Shown one piece after another: positions 42,332 to 50,301 of a DNA stretch of 52,538 nucleotides (position 1 is the stretch's first letter; the number at the start of each line of letters is the position of its first letter). The position numbers and the translations under genes were made by a program. The stretch spans positions 1-52,538 of the forward strand of contig NZ_JAQBOW010000082.1 in the NCBI RefSeq assembly GCF_028287845.1. The letters run 5' to 3'. The notes under the pieces are model-generated. The model was not told where the DNA came from. It did no database searches and worked only from the letters and a program-made list of their open reading frames with translations. Origin of the DNA: Mucilaginibacter sp. (GTDB taxonomy: Bacteria; Bacteroidota; Bacteroidia; Sphingobacteriales; Sphingobacteriaceae).

Positions 42332-44458
42332 TTGATCTGTCAGGAAAGGTATTCTGCTTATAAAATCACTGGCCACAAGCTGTTGTTTTGTGTCTTATTG
42401 CTGGCAATAAATTCTTGCAAACCCAAAAATACTGATCCTATAGGTTATTCAGACGATTTTAAACCTATACTAAATAAAGTAGATACCTTATTTGGAACTA
42501 ACAGGGTTGATAAAGGGCTTTACGTTCTTGATTCGGCCCTGAGCCGCATCAGTAAACCCACTATCGAAGACAAATTCAGGACGTATGGATTTCATTATGT
42601 TTATTATCACAAAACAAAGGGTGATAATAAAAAAGCTTTGCTTTATGCTGATAGCATGCTTAATGTGGCTAACCAAAGCATAACCAATAAACAATACGTA
42701 GCGCTTTATGCTGAAGCAAATTTTGCTATTGGTGATGCCTACTTCTCTATGCAGCAGTACAATGCTGCCTATCAGCATTTTTTCCAGGGTTATATGGTTG
42801 GAAAAAATAATTTAAACAGGAAAGCACTTGCAGAGTATATGTATCGCATGGGTATGATAACCTATAAGATGGGTAACTACAAATTTGCTACAGACTATTT
42901 TAAGAAAAGTTATGGCTATCATTCCGCAACTACTAATGAGTTTGTAACCTTTTACAATATACAGGAACTGCTTGATAACATTGCCTTAAGCTATAAACAC
43001 AACAATCAGCCGGATAGTGCGATTGTATATTTTAATAAGGCTTTAAATTTCCTGGATGAATATGGCTCTCAATTTAAAGACAGGCTTAAAATGATTGATA
43101 TAGCCAAGGGGGTTGTATATGGAAATAAAGCAGAAGTATTGGTTTTACAGGGTAATTATACAGAAGCCATTAAACTATTAAAAAAAAGTATTGAAACTAA
43201 CCTACAAAAAGGATATGATAGCAACGACGCCCAATTAACAGAAATAAAATTGGCCCAGCTTTATTTTGATTATAACGAGGATAAGGCTCTTATTAATTTA
43301 TTAAACACCATAGGGCCCCAGTTGGATACTATTAAAAACGCGGAGGCTCAAACAGACTGGAACCGTTTAATGAGCAAGTATTATCTCAGAAAAAAAAACC
43401 TGCCAAAAGCATTACATTATCTACAAACGTATAATACATTAAAAGACTCGAACATTAAAAAGCTTGATCTATTAAGAGAAAGCGATATAAATAAACAGCT
43501 GGATAGTTATGAAAAGCAGCAACAAATTGAGAAACTAAGCAGCAATAATAAGGTGCAACTCATATCATTATACGTAATAATAATTTTTGCTGTAATGGCT
43601 CTGGTTATTATATTGCTGATTTATCGTAACTGGATAAGGTCTAAAAAAGATGTACAGACTGTTAATCTGTTAAACAAGCAAATAAATGAGCAAAACAGTA
43701 TTTTAGAAAACGCCTTAAATGAACTTAAAATAAGCAGCCAGGAGAAAGACAGAATATTGCGTACCGTTGCCCATGACTTGCGCAACCCTATTGGTGGCAT
43801 TGCATCATTAACCAGTTTAATGGCTGATGATGAGTATACCGAGGATCAGAAAGAATTAATAAACCTGGTTAAAGAAACGTCCTACAATTCTTTGGAGCTT
43901 ATAGAAGAAATATTAGAAGCAACAAATATCTCTTCTATAGAGTTAACTCTGGAACAGGTGGAGATCAACTCGCTGGTAAGCAATAGTGTGGAATTATTGC
44001 GATTTAAAGCTATAGAAAAAGGCCAGAAAATATTCTTTGAACCCCTATGCAAACCACAGGATCTTTACATTTGCCGTGAAAAAATATGGCGTGTAATAAG
44101 TAATCTTATCAGTAACGCTATAAAATTCAGCCCTACCGGTGCATCAATTTTCGTGAAAGTCACTACCCAAAATGACGAGACGATTATAGCTGTAAAAGAT
44201 AATGGCATTGGCATACCTGATAAATTAAAGGACCAGGTTTTCAATATGTTTACTACAGCACAACGGCCGGGTACATCAGGCGAAAAATCTTTTGGCCTCG
44301 GCCTATCTATTTGCTGGCAGATAATGGAAAAATCGTATGGTAAAATATGGTTTGACAGCGATAGCAAAACCGGAACAACATTTTTTATAAGCTTTCCGCT
44401 TCACAATCCTGATGCACCAGGTAAATCACCTCAGCAAGTTAGCATACCACAATCCTGA
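42332..44458 (+). CDS. TPR-containing sensor histidine kinase lipoprotein
   Basis: This 708-residue kinase has a signal peptide with a lipobox-like end (LLAINSC, cysteine near residue 29). TPR repeats follow (about 60-375, such as YKFATDYFKKSYGY and YTEAIKLLKKS). Next come a membrane helix at about 410-433 (LYVIIIFAVMALVIILLIYR) and a coiled-coil linker. The HisKA domain has the phosphorylated H481 in TVAHDLRNPIGGIASL. The ATPase domain carries the N-box WRVISNLISNAIKFSP and G-boxes VKDNGIGIP and FGLGLSICW. No ATG precedes the signal peptide, so TTG at 42332 is the likely start. No response regulator gene is adjacent, making it an orphan kinase. Its tail overlaps the convergent GH1 gene by 33 bases. 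Confidence 0.87.
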   Translation: MICQERYSAYKITGHKLLFCVLLLAINSCKPKNTDPIGYSDDFKPILNKVDTLFGTNRVDKGLYVLDSALSRISKPTIEDKFRTYGFHYVYYHKTKGDNKKALLYADSMLNVANQSITNKQYVALYAEANFAIGDAYFSMQQYNAAYQHFFQGYMVGKNNLNRKALAEYMYRMGMITYKMGNYKFATDYFKKSYGYHSATTNEFVTFYNIQELLDNIALSYKHNNQPDSAIVYFNKALNFLDEYGSQFKDRLKMIDIAKGVVYGNKAEVLVLQGNYTEAIKLLKKSIETNLQKGYDSNDAQLTEIKLAQLYFDYNEDKALINLLNTIGPQLDTIKNAEAQTDWNRLMSKYYLRKKNLPKALHYLQTYNTLKDSNIKKLDLLRESDINKQLDSYEKQQQIEKLSSNNKVQLISLYVIIIFAVMALVIILLIYRNWIRSKKDVQTVNLLNKQINEQNSILENALNELKISSQEKDRILRTVAHDLRNPIGGIASLTSLMADDEYTEDQKELINLVKETSYNSLELIEEILEATNISSIELTLEQVEINSLVSNSVELLRFKAIEKGQKIFFEPLCKPQDLYICREKIWRVISNLISNAIKFSPTGASIFVKVTTQNDETIIAVKDNGIGIPDKLKDQVFNMFTTAQRPGTSGEKSFGLGLSICWQIMEKSYGKIWFDSDSKTGTTFFISFPLHNPDAPGKSPQQVSIPQS

Positions 44459-45778
44459 TGCTTTAATGGTGCGCTGCTGCGTTTCAAAATCAACATAAAT
44501 GATCCCGAAACGCGGTTTATAACCTTCTGCCCATTCAAAATTATCGGTAAGGGTCCATATAAAGTAACCACTTACTTTACAGCCTTCGTTTTTAGCTTTT
44601 AAAACCTGCTGTAAATAATTCTGCAAGTATTCTACACGTTTGGGGTCATTAACTTCGCCATTTATAATCTCATCCGGGAAAGCGGCACCGCTTTCGGTCA
44701 GATATATTTTTTTTATCTGCGGGTATTTATCATATTTCTTTAACATATGGTAGATAGAAGCCGGGTAAACCTCCCACCCCATTGTCGTTACAGGAACTTT
44801 TCTTTTTTGGGCTTTAACCAGGCTGGCATGAATGTAAGGCGTAAAAAAAGAGTACTTTACAATTTCGCGCGTATAATTTTGTATGCCGATAAAATCAAAC
44901 TCAAACTTTAAATTATCCTCATCGCCCGGCAAAATATATTTCTCCATGCCTTTTAACACGGCAAGCTCGGCAGGGTAACCCAAACCCAATATGGGTTCAA
45001 TAAATAAGCGGTTAAGCAAAGCGTCAACACGCACAGCTGCGGCAACATCTTTAGGATTGTCAGAATATGGCTCGATATATGAGCAAGAAAAGGTAGTGCC
45101 AATTTCCGCATCAGGCAAAGCGCCGCGTAATACCCTGGCTCCCGCTGTAATACTTAAAACAGCGTGATGAATAGCGGGCATGAAATTTTTAATACCCGTT
45201 TTACCGGGAGCATGTATGCCGAAGAAATAACCCGCGCCTGTAAACACCGCCGGTTCGTTCATTACCATCCAGTGTTTTACCCTATCGCCAAATGCATTGG
45301 CGCATATCTTTACATATTCGGTAAACCAGTCAACCACGGCCCGGTTTGTCCAGCCGCCTTGTAGTTCAAGCGCATGTGGCAGGTCCCAATGATATAAGGT
45401 TAGCCAGGGTTGTATACCCTGTTGCAGACAATAATCTATTATACGGTTATAGTAGTCAATCCCAGCCTGGTTAACAGCGCCTGTTCCGTCAGGCAAAATA
45501 CGTGCCCACGAAATAGAGAACCTGAAGTTTGGAATGTTAAGCTGTTTAATAAGATCAATATCGTCTTGATAACGATTATAAAAATCGGTGGCTGTACGGT
45601 GATGGTGCCCGTTTAATATTTTACCTTTTTTAGCTGTAAAAACGTCCCAGATAGATTCACCTTTACCATCGGCATCATGCGCGCCCTCAATTTGTACAGC
45701 CGCGGTTGATACCCCCCACGTAAAATCCTCGCCGAAATGTTTTTTATTGATTGGTGTATCCTGAATAGTAGAGTCCAT
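44426..45778 (-). CDS. GH1 family beta-glucosidase
   Basis: This 450-residue glycoside hydrolase has the GH1 start FTWGVSTAAVQIEGA. The acid/base glutamate is E175 in HWMVMNEPAVF and the nucleophile E362 in IYLTESGAAF (a variant of ITENG). The conserved tail WAEGYKPRFGIIYVDFET is also present. It should remove beta-linked glucose (or a related sugar) from the non-reducing end of small oligosaccharides. There is no signal peptide, so it acts in the cytoplasm after sugar uptake. No SusCD genes are nearby. The last codons overlap the histidine kinase gene, yet the GH1 end (ASGLWYANLL) looks conserved, so the overlap is real. Confidence 0.95.
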   Translation of the reverse strand: MDSTIQDTPINKKHFGEDFTWGVSTAAVQIEGAHDADGKGESIWDVFTAKKGKILNGHHHRTATDFYNRYQDDIDLIKQLNIPNFRFSISWARILPDGTGAVNQAGIDYYNRIIDYCLQQGIQPWLTLYHWDLPHALELQGGWTNRAVVDWFTEYVKICANAFGDRVKHWMVMNEPAVFTGAGYFFGIHAPGKTGIKNFMPAIHHAVLSITAGARVLRGALPDAEIGTTFSCSYIEPYSDNPKDVAAAVRVDALLNRLFIEPILGLGYPAELAVLKGMEKYILPGDEDNLKFEFDFIGIQNYTREIVKYSFFTPYIHASLVKAQKRKVPVTTMGWEVYPASIYHMLKKYDKYPQIKKIYLTESGAAFPDEIINGEVNDPKRVEYLQNYLQQVLKAKNEGCKVSGYFIWTLTDNFEWAEGYKPRFGIIYVDFETQQRTIKASGLWYANLLR

Positions 45779-46021
45779 TAAATTGAGCTACGCAATGCCC
45801 AAAATTGTATATTATAAATTGCAATAAAAAAATTTCGTGAAAATAAACTTAGTGTATAAAAGAAGATCTCATGCTTTTTAAGATCATCCATTCGCGTAAG
45901 CTATTGAATAAATTGACGATGAATTTCATAACAGTGATTTTTATATCCAATACTAAGGTACGCTGCCGGTATATGTTTATGATGACGTTAATATTATGTT
46001 ATTGTTAACCACCCTAATACT

Positions 46022-46029
46022 TACTTTTG
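46022..46029 (+). promoter_or_regulatory. -7 promoter element of the DinB gene at 46051
   Basis: TACTTTTG matches TAnnTTTG and ends 21 bases before the ATG. TTG at 46002-46004 is a suitable -33 candidate with a 17-base spacer. Confidence 0.5.
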
Positions 46030-46050
46030 TTTCTGTTAAGCAACTATGTC

Positions 46051-46506
46051 ATGAAAGATTATTTTACCCGTTTACTTGAATACGATCTATACGCCAATCA
46101 AAAAATATTAAAAACTATTAGAGAAGCCAATAATCCCGAAAAACCGGTACAATTGTTAGCTCATCTTTTAGCAGCCCAGCAAAGGTGGCTTAGTCGTTGC
46201 AAGTATGAGACAGTTGCTGAAAATGAGCTATGGCCCGAAAAAGAAACAACCCCGTTTGAGGAGTTAATAGCCAGTAATTATCAGCAGTGGATAAACTTTT
46301 TAAGCGCCATTGCTCCTGCTGATATGGAACAGACCGTAACTTATAAAAACTCTGCCGGAACCGAGTACACCGATAAGCTGGTTGATATTTTAACTCATTT
46401 AATTAACCATGGCACACACCATCGGGCACAGATTGGCCAGCAGCTAAAGCTTACAGGCGTTGAAAGCTTGCCAGTTCTCGACTACATATTTTATGTCCGC
46501 AATTAA
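46051..46506 (+). CDS. DinB family protein
   Basis: This 151-residue four-helix-bundle protein starts MKDYFTRLLEYDLYANQKIL at the ATG at 46051; a TTG upstream at 46027 lies inside the promoter element. Metal-site histidines are H42 or nearby in QLLAHLLAAQQRW and the C-terminal pair in HLINHGTHHRAQIGQQL, the classic DinB/YfiT motif. Members bind zinc or nickel and include thiol transferases and hydrolases. The role here is unknown. It stands alone with its own promoter. Confidence 0.88.
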   Translation: MKDYFTRLLEYDLYANQKILKTIREANNPEKPVQLLAHLLAAQQRWLSRCKYETVAENELWPEKETTPFEELIASNYQQWINFLSAIAPADMEQTVTYKNSAGTEYTDKLVDILTHLINHGTHHRAQIGQQLKLTGVESLPVLDYIFYVRN

Positions 46507-46543
46507 ATTACTTTTTGGATGTAAATCACAACTTTCATTAACG

Positions 46544-46551
46544 TAATTTTG
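46544..46551 (+). promoter_or_regulatory. -7 promoter element of the lipoprotein-SCO-cytochrome c operon
   Basis: TAATTTTG matches TAnnTTTG exactly, 23 bases before the ATG at 46575. Confidence 0.5.
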
Positions 46552-46574
46552 AAGACAAAATACATCACAATAAT

Positions 46575-46997
46575 ATGAGAAGGATACTTTTGTTTGCATT
46601 TACCGCATTAACATTAAGCGCTTGCAGCGATCCAAAAGATAAAGAAAAAGCGATTTTAAATGATGTTATCAAAATTCATGATAAAGTTATGGGTAATGAT
46701 GACCGCTTAATGCACAATAAAATGAAGCTGGACACCTTATCGCGGGTTGATACCTTAACTAAAGAATATAATCTACAAGAAAAAGCGACCATGAAGGCAC
46801 TCAACTCAAAACTAATTGAGGCTGATAAAGCTATGGAAAACTGGATGCAAAAATTCGACCCCGAACAAAAAGGGAAATCGCACGATGAGATAATGGCTTA
46901 CCTGACCGATCAGAAAAAACAGGTGATGCAGGTTGATTCAATGCTTAGCATTGCGGTTAAAGAATCAACAGATTATTTAAATCATCTTAAAAAATAA
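46575..46997 (+). CDS. Small helical lipoprotein, unknown function
   Basis: This 140-residue protein has a lipoprotein signal (MRRILLFAFTALTLSAC, cysteine 17). The mature part is almost wholly helical and charged, with heptad-like runs such as KAILNDVIKIHDKVMGNDDR and a methionine-rich character (HDKVMGNDDRLMHNKMKL). I do not recognise the family. It is the first gene of a three-gene operon, two bases before the SCO gene. The pairing with copper and haem proteins hints at a periplasmic role in respiratory assembly, and the methionines and histidines could bind metal, but this is inference. Confidence 0.75.
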   Translation: MRRILLFAFTALTLSACSDPKDKEKAILNDVIKIHDKVMGNDDRLMHNKMKLDTLSRVDTLTKEYNLQEKATMKALNSKLIEADKAMENWMQKFDPEQKGKSHDEIMAYLTDQKKQVMQVDSMLSIAVKESTDYLNHLKK

Positions 46998-46999
46998 CG

Positions 47000-47647
47000 A
47001 TGAAGAAACTTATTGGTGCGGCTGTTATCATTTTGTTATGGAACGCCTGTAAATTTAATGAACAAAAAACATTGCCCATAGCCGGTAACCGCGATGCGGT
47101 TACAGAAACAGTAGATGGTAAAACTGTAACAGATACCGTTTATCAAACTATACCCGCGTTTAAATTTGTTAATCAGTATGGCGATAGCATAACCAACAAA
47201 ACCCTGGATGGCAATATTTATGTGGCCGATTTCTTTTTTACCACCTGCCCTTCTATATGCCCGATTATGCACCGCAATATGCTTACGGTTTATAATGCTT
47301 TTAAAGATGTGGCCGATGTTAAGATCATATCGCATACCATCGATCCACAGCACGACAGTGTGGCTGTATTAAAAAAATATGCCGATAAGCTGGGTATTGC
47401 GGGCAGTAAATGGTGGCTGTTGCAAGGTAAAAAAGAAGACACCTACAAACTGGCTGCCAGCTACCTGGTAAGCAGCCCGCAAGTAGATGCCAAAGAAAAA
47501 TATGTACACGATGGTTATTTTATATTGATAGATAAACAAAAACGTATACGCGGCCAATATGACGGCACCGTGCCCGAACAGGTAACTAAACTGATAGAAG
47601 ATATTAAAACGCTAAAAGCCGAACCCGACCAAACCACCGCTAAATGA
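47000..47647 (+). CDS. SCO1/SenC family lipoprotein
   Basis: This 215-residue thioredoxin-fold protein has a lipoprotein signal ending LLWNAC (cysteine 17). The copper site is C83-PSI-C87 in FFFTTCPSICPIMHRNM, with H170 in KYVHDGYFILIDKQ. SCO proteins deliver copper to the CuA centre of cytochrome oxidase or act as periplasmic thiol reductases. It overlaps the next gene by four bases (ATGA), so translation is coupled to the cytochrome c gene. The operon therefore looks like a small respiratory or copper-handling unit, though no oxidase subunit genes are in the window. Confidence 0.93.
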   Translation: MKKLIGAAVIILLWNACKFNEQKTLPIAGNRDAVTETVDGKTVTDTVYQTIPAFKFVNQYGDSITNKTLDGNIYVADFFFTTCPSICPIMHRNMLTVYNAFKDVADVKIISHTIDPQHDSVAVLKKYADKLGIAGSKWWLLQGKKEDTYKLAASYLVSSPQVDAKEKYVHDGYFILIDKQKRIRGQYDGTVPEQVTKLIEDIKTLKAEPDQTTAK

Positions 47648-48060
47648 AATTAAAAGTTATTAGCGGAATATGCTTGCTGTTGGCCATATTCCTTTATTCA
47701 TGCCAGAGCGAAGACGAACTGGAGTTTAGCCGTTATTATTCGGCCGGGAATGTTATATACCAAAGTAAGTGTATGAATTGCCATGGCAAAAACGGCGAGG
47801 GCCTGTCGGCATTGATACCACCGCTTACCGATTCTGTTTACCTTAAAGTGCATAAAGACTCCCTGTCCTGTTTTATAAAATATGGCTTAAAGGGAAAGAT
47901 CACCCTCGCTAATAAAACCTTTGAAGGCGAAATGCCCGCGAACGACTTCGCCCCTATAGAAATTGCCGAGGTGTTGACCTATGTAACCAACTCATTCGGT
48001 AATAAAATGGGGACTATTACATCGCAGCATGTTGGCGACGATTTGCAGAAGTGTAAGTAA
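47644..48060 (+). CDS. Lipoprotein mono-haem cytochrome c
   Basis: This 138-residue protein has a lipoprotein signal (LAIFLYSC, cysteine 20). The haem-binding motif is C43-MN-C46-H47 in YQSKCMNCHGKNGEG. A likely sixth ligand is M97 in FEGEMPANDF, close to the conserved MPANDF-type loop seen in class I cytochromes c. It would be anchored in the membrane with the haem in the periplasm and could pass electrons to a terminal oxidase or other acceptor. It is the last gene of the operon with SCO. The REP-like repeat begins ten bases after its stop. Confidence 0.92.
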   Translation: MKLKVISGICLLLAIFLYSCQSEDELEFSRYYSAGNVIYQSKCMNCHGKNGEGLSALIPPLTDSVYLKVHKDSLSCFIKYGLKGKITLANKTFEGEMPANDFAPIEIAEVLTYVTNSFGNKMGTITSQHVGDDLQKCK

Positions 48061-48070
48061 TAAATATACC

Positions 48071-48155
48071 TGTCATTTCGAGCGTAGCGAGAAAACTATA
48101 CACCCGCATAGCCAAACGCGTGTATAGATCTCCTTCGTTCCTCGTCGAGATGACA
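48071..48155. repeat. REP-like palindromic element TGTCATTTCGAGCGTAGCGAG
   Basis: TGTCATTTCGAGCGTAGCGA (48071-48090) faces CTCGTCGAGATGACA (48141-48155), with CTATACAC and GTGTATAG pairing inside, around the loop CCGCATAGCCAAACGC. From memory, the unit is a very common intergenic element in Bacteroidota genomes. It lies between the cytochrome c gene and the RNase P promoter and may end the operon. Confidence 0.75.
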
Positions 48156-48171
48156 TTTAATCTAAATTCCC

Positions 48172-48179
48172 TACCTTTA
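48172..48179 (+). promoter_or_regulatory. -7 promoter element of the RNase P RNA gene
   Basis: TACCTTTA differs from TAnnTTTG at the last base and lies about five bases before the predicted 5' end of the RNA, the right distance for a start site. Confidence 0.45.
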
Positions 48180-48183
48180 CACC

Positions 48184-48554
48184 GCAAAACGTTCTATCGC
48201 TGCTATGACCCACGGTCAAGGCGGAGGAAAGTCCGGGCAACACAGAGCATCCTGCTTCCTAACGGGAAGGCGCCCGCAGCGGGCGACAGCAAGTGCCACA
48301 GAAAATAAACCGCCTTTCGGGGTAAGGGTGAAAACGTGAGGTAAGAGCTCACGGCTTTTCCGGGCGACCGGAATCGCGGTAAACCTCAGGAGTTGAAAAA
48401 CCAAATAGGTCCTGAAAGTGGAGCGGCTCGCTCCCGACCCGTATTATGCGGATCGTTAGGATGGGTAGGTTGATTGAACCTGTCAGCAATGGCAGGGCCA
48501 GATTAATGATAGAAGTCGTCATTCGGCGAAACAGAACCCGGCTTACAGATTTGC
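48184..48554 (+). ncRNA. rnpB: RNase P RNA (class A)
   Basis: The catalytic RNA of RNase P, which cuts the 5' leaders off precursor tRNAs, is recognised by its conserved core. GAGGAAAGTCCGGGC lies at 48224-48238, the ACAGAAAATAAACCGCC region near 48297-48314, GGTAAGGGTGAAA near 48320, and the 3' end CAGAACCCGGCTTAC at 48531-48545. The ends were set by the short P1 pairing GCAAA (48184-48188) with TTTGC (48550-48554) and by the upstream -7 element; the exact limits may be off by a few bases. A strong terminator follows. The plus- and minus-strand reading frames across this gene are chance. Confidence 0.93.
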
Positions 48555-48566
48555 TGCTGATTAAAA

Positions 48567-48590
48567 AAGCCCCGCCTTATGGTGGGGCTT
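48567..48590 (+). terminator. RNase P RNA terminator
   Basis: AAGCCCCGCC (48567-48576) pairs with GGTGGGGCTT (48581-48590) across TTAT, with one wobble, followed by CTT. A-tracts before it would serve the other strand. Confidence 0.75.
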
Positions 48591-48600
48591 CTTGATTCCT

Positions 48601-48683
48601 AAAGATTAGTTATTGAAGATTAAAGATTAGGCCTATCTTTTTATTATTAATTTGATAAGCCTAATCTTTAATAACTAATCTTT
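48601..48683. repeat. AAAGATTAG-family hairpin between rnpB and the sugar dehydrogenase gene
   Basis: AAAGATTAGTTATT, a seven-base GAAGATT bulge and AAAGATTAGGC (48601-48632) face GCCTAATCTTT plus AATAACTAATCTTT (48659-48683), perfect apart from the bulge. The right end overlaps the TAA stop of the minus-strand gene. Confidence 0.75.
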
Positions 48684-49884
48684 ATTGCTTCGCAATTTTA
48701 TATAACTTACCGCCATCGGTGCCGGCATAAATAGCACCGTCTTTACCTGTGGCAATGCAGCGCCAGCGTTCGTGTTTATCAGCTAATAAACGCTCTTCGC
48801 CTACTACTTTATTATTTTCAATAACCACGCGAGCGATGTACATGCCGCTTAGTCCGCCTACAAACATGTTGTTTTTCCACTCGGCAATGTTACCGGTATA
48901 AAACATCATACAGCCCGGCGATATTACAGGGTCCCAATAATAAACCGGCTGTATGGTACCTTCTTTTTGTTGTATACCATCATAAACCTTCTGGCCGCTG
49001 TATTCAATACCGTAAGTTACAAAAGGCCAGCCGTAGTTACCACCCGGTTTTATCAAATTAATCTCGTCGCCGCCACGTGGGCCAAACTCAACCTCCCAAA
49101 GGCCGCCGGTAACGGGGTTAATAGATAAGCCATCCTGGTTGCGGAAACCAAGGGCATATATCTCGGGCTTAGCACCTGCCTTGCCAATAAATGGGTTACC
49201 TGCAACCGGTTTACCCTCTTTAGTAATGTGTATAATCTTACCGGTGGTGGTGCTCAGGTCCTGCGCTTTTACGCGGATATCATCGGCCTGGCGGTCGCCA
49301 GAGCTTACAAAAATATTGCCCTGCTTGTCAAACAACAAACGCGACCCAAACTGACCTGCACCTTTATAGCGCGGCGAGGCTTCCCAAATCACCTTTACGT
49401 CTTCCAATTTAGTTTCATCGGCAGATAGTTTGCCTTTAGCCACAGCCAGGGTAGCTCCCGCGTCGCCCGGTTGGGCGTAGGTCCAGTAAACCATGCGGTT
49501 TTTGGCAAAATCAGGATCTATGTTTACATCAAGCAAACCACCCTGACCGGCATACTGCACCTCGGGGAAACCGGTAATGGTTTTATCAATTTTACCATCT
49601 GTTGTTAGTATTTGCATAGTTCCCGGCTTACTGCTTATCAGTAAACGGCCATCGGGCAAAACATGAATACCCCACGGGCCTTTCAGCTCGGTGTTAATTA
49701 CGGTAACCGTGTACGGCGTTTTGGTTGTAACGCTGCCAATACGGGTTTGCCCGGCAAAAGCTGGTTTATAGTTGCTATTAGCTGGTTTTGTTTCTACCGG
49801 TTCGCCGGCCTGGGCCATGCAGGCCGTAGTTACCGATAGCAGGATGGCTCCTAACGCTAACGGCTTATAGAATTTTGATATCAT
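48682..49884 (-). CDS. Secreted PQQ-dependent sugar dehydrogenase (GSDH/YliI-like)
   Basis: This 400-residue protein has a signal peptide (MISKFYKPLALGAILLSVTT, cleavage near ACMAQA). The rest is a six-bladed beta-propeller of the glucose/sorbosone dehydrogenase family, marked by WGIHVLPDGRLLISSKPG and ALGFRNQDGLSINPVTGGLW. The block FGPRGGDEINLIKPGGNYGW is also standard. Related soluble aldose sugar dehydrogenases use PQQ and calcium to oxidise sugars in the periplasm. Whether this organism makes or imports PQQ is not visible here. Its promoter, leader and first 15 codons occur a second time at 50660-50766. Confidence 0.9.
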   Translation of the reverse strand: MISKFYKPLALGAILLSVTTACMAQAGEPVETKPANSNYKPAFAGQTRIGSVTTKTPYTVTVINTELKGPWGIHVLPDGRLLISSKPGTMQILTTDGKIDKTITGFPEVQYAGQGGLLDVNIDPDFAKNRMVYWTYAQPGDAGATLAVAKGKLSADETKLEDVKVIWEASPRYKGAGQFGSRLLFDKQGNIFVSSGDRQADDIRVKAQDLSTTTGKIIHITKEGKPVAGNPFIGKAGAKPEIYALGFRNQDGLSINPVTGGLWEVEFGPRGGDEINLIKPGGNYGWPFVTYGIEYSGQKVYDGIQQKEGTIQPVYYWDPVISPGCMMFYTGNIAEWKNNMFVGGLSGMYIARVVIENNKVVGEERLLADKHERWRCIATGKDGAIYAGTDGGKLYKIAKQ

Positions 49885-49967
49885 AAGTCGATTTTAGATT
49901 AAAGTCACGTAAGTTACAATGTTATCAACTATATGTTTAATTACAACAGGTTTTTTACAGTTGGGGT

Positions 49968-50093
49968 AAAAGATTAGTTATTGAAGATTGGTTATTAAAG
50001 GTTGAAGATTGGGTCGGGCATGGGGAATAGCAATTCGAGAATAGTTTGGATGTAAAATAATAAAGCGACAAACCTAATCTCCAAATCACTAAT
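49968..50093. repeat. Degenerate AAAGATTAG-family element
   Basis: AAAAGATTAGTTATTGAAGA with TTGG and further GAAGATTGG units (49968-50012) face the looser arm CCTAATCTCCAAATCACTAAT (50073-50093). The hairpin is less regular than at 10890 or 48601, and here it lies at the 5' end of the dehydrogenase gene, not at a stop codon. Confidence 0.5.
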
Positions 50094-50094
50094 A

Positions 50095-50217
50095 GGTGCG
50101 TTACCTGCGGCCCGGGCTTTACACTCATACGCCTTCAGGCCTTAGGCGCAGGGCCGGTATCCGTTGCAATCCCTAACGCGGGCATTTGCACCAGCCAATT
50201 ATCCCACGGCGCACAAC
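50095..50217. repeat. GC-rich REP-like element
   Basis: This 123-base block is far richer in GC than its surroundings. It contains GCGGCCCGGGC, the small palindrome GCCTTCAGGCCTTAGGC, and on the minus strand GCGTTAGGGATTGCAACGGA. From memory, that last motif (GAGGGATTGCAGCGGATAGC-like) is frequent in Bacteroidota intergenic elements. No reading frame of note crosses it. Confidence 0.5.
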
Positions 50218-50301
50218 ACCATTCCTTAACAATTTATTAACCTTATATTAACTACATGGTAATCTGCATTGCGTATAATTGATAACATCAATGCATTGAT
50301 T

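Larger units (their letters stand above)
49885..50301. other. Intergenic region with two repeat elements
   Basis: This 417-base region divides the minus-strand sugar dehydrogenase from the plus-strand DUF3606 gene. It contains the dehydrogenase leader (duplicated at 50660-50766), an AAAGATTAG-family element (49968-50093), and a GC-rich REP-like element (50095-50217). The DUF3606 promoter should lie in the AT-rich 50220-50300. I see no further gene. Confidence 0.5.

Noticed and set aside
48120..48404. Short reading frames on both strands over RNase P RNA
   Set aside because: The region has the conserved RNase P core; frames are chance.
50087..50220. tRNA or riboswitch in the GC-rich block
   Set aside because: No cloverleaf, T-loop motif or known riboswitch core is visible; it fits a REP-like element better.
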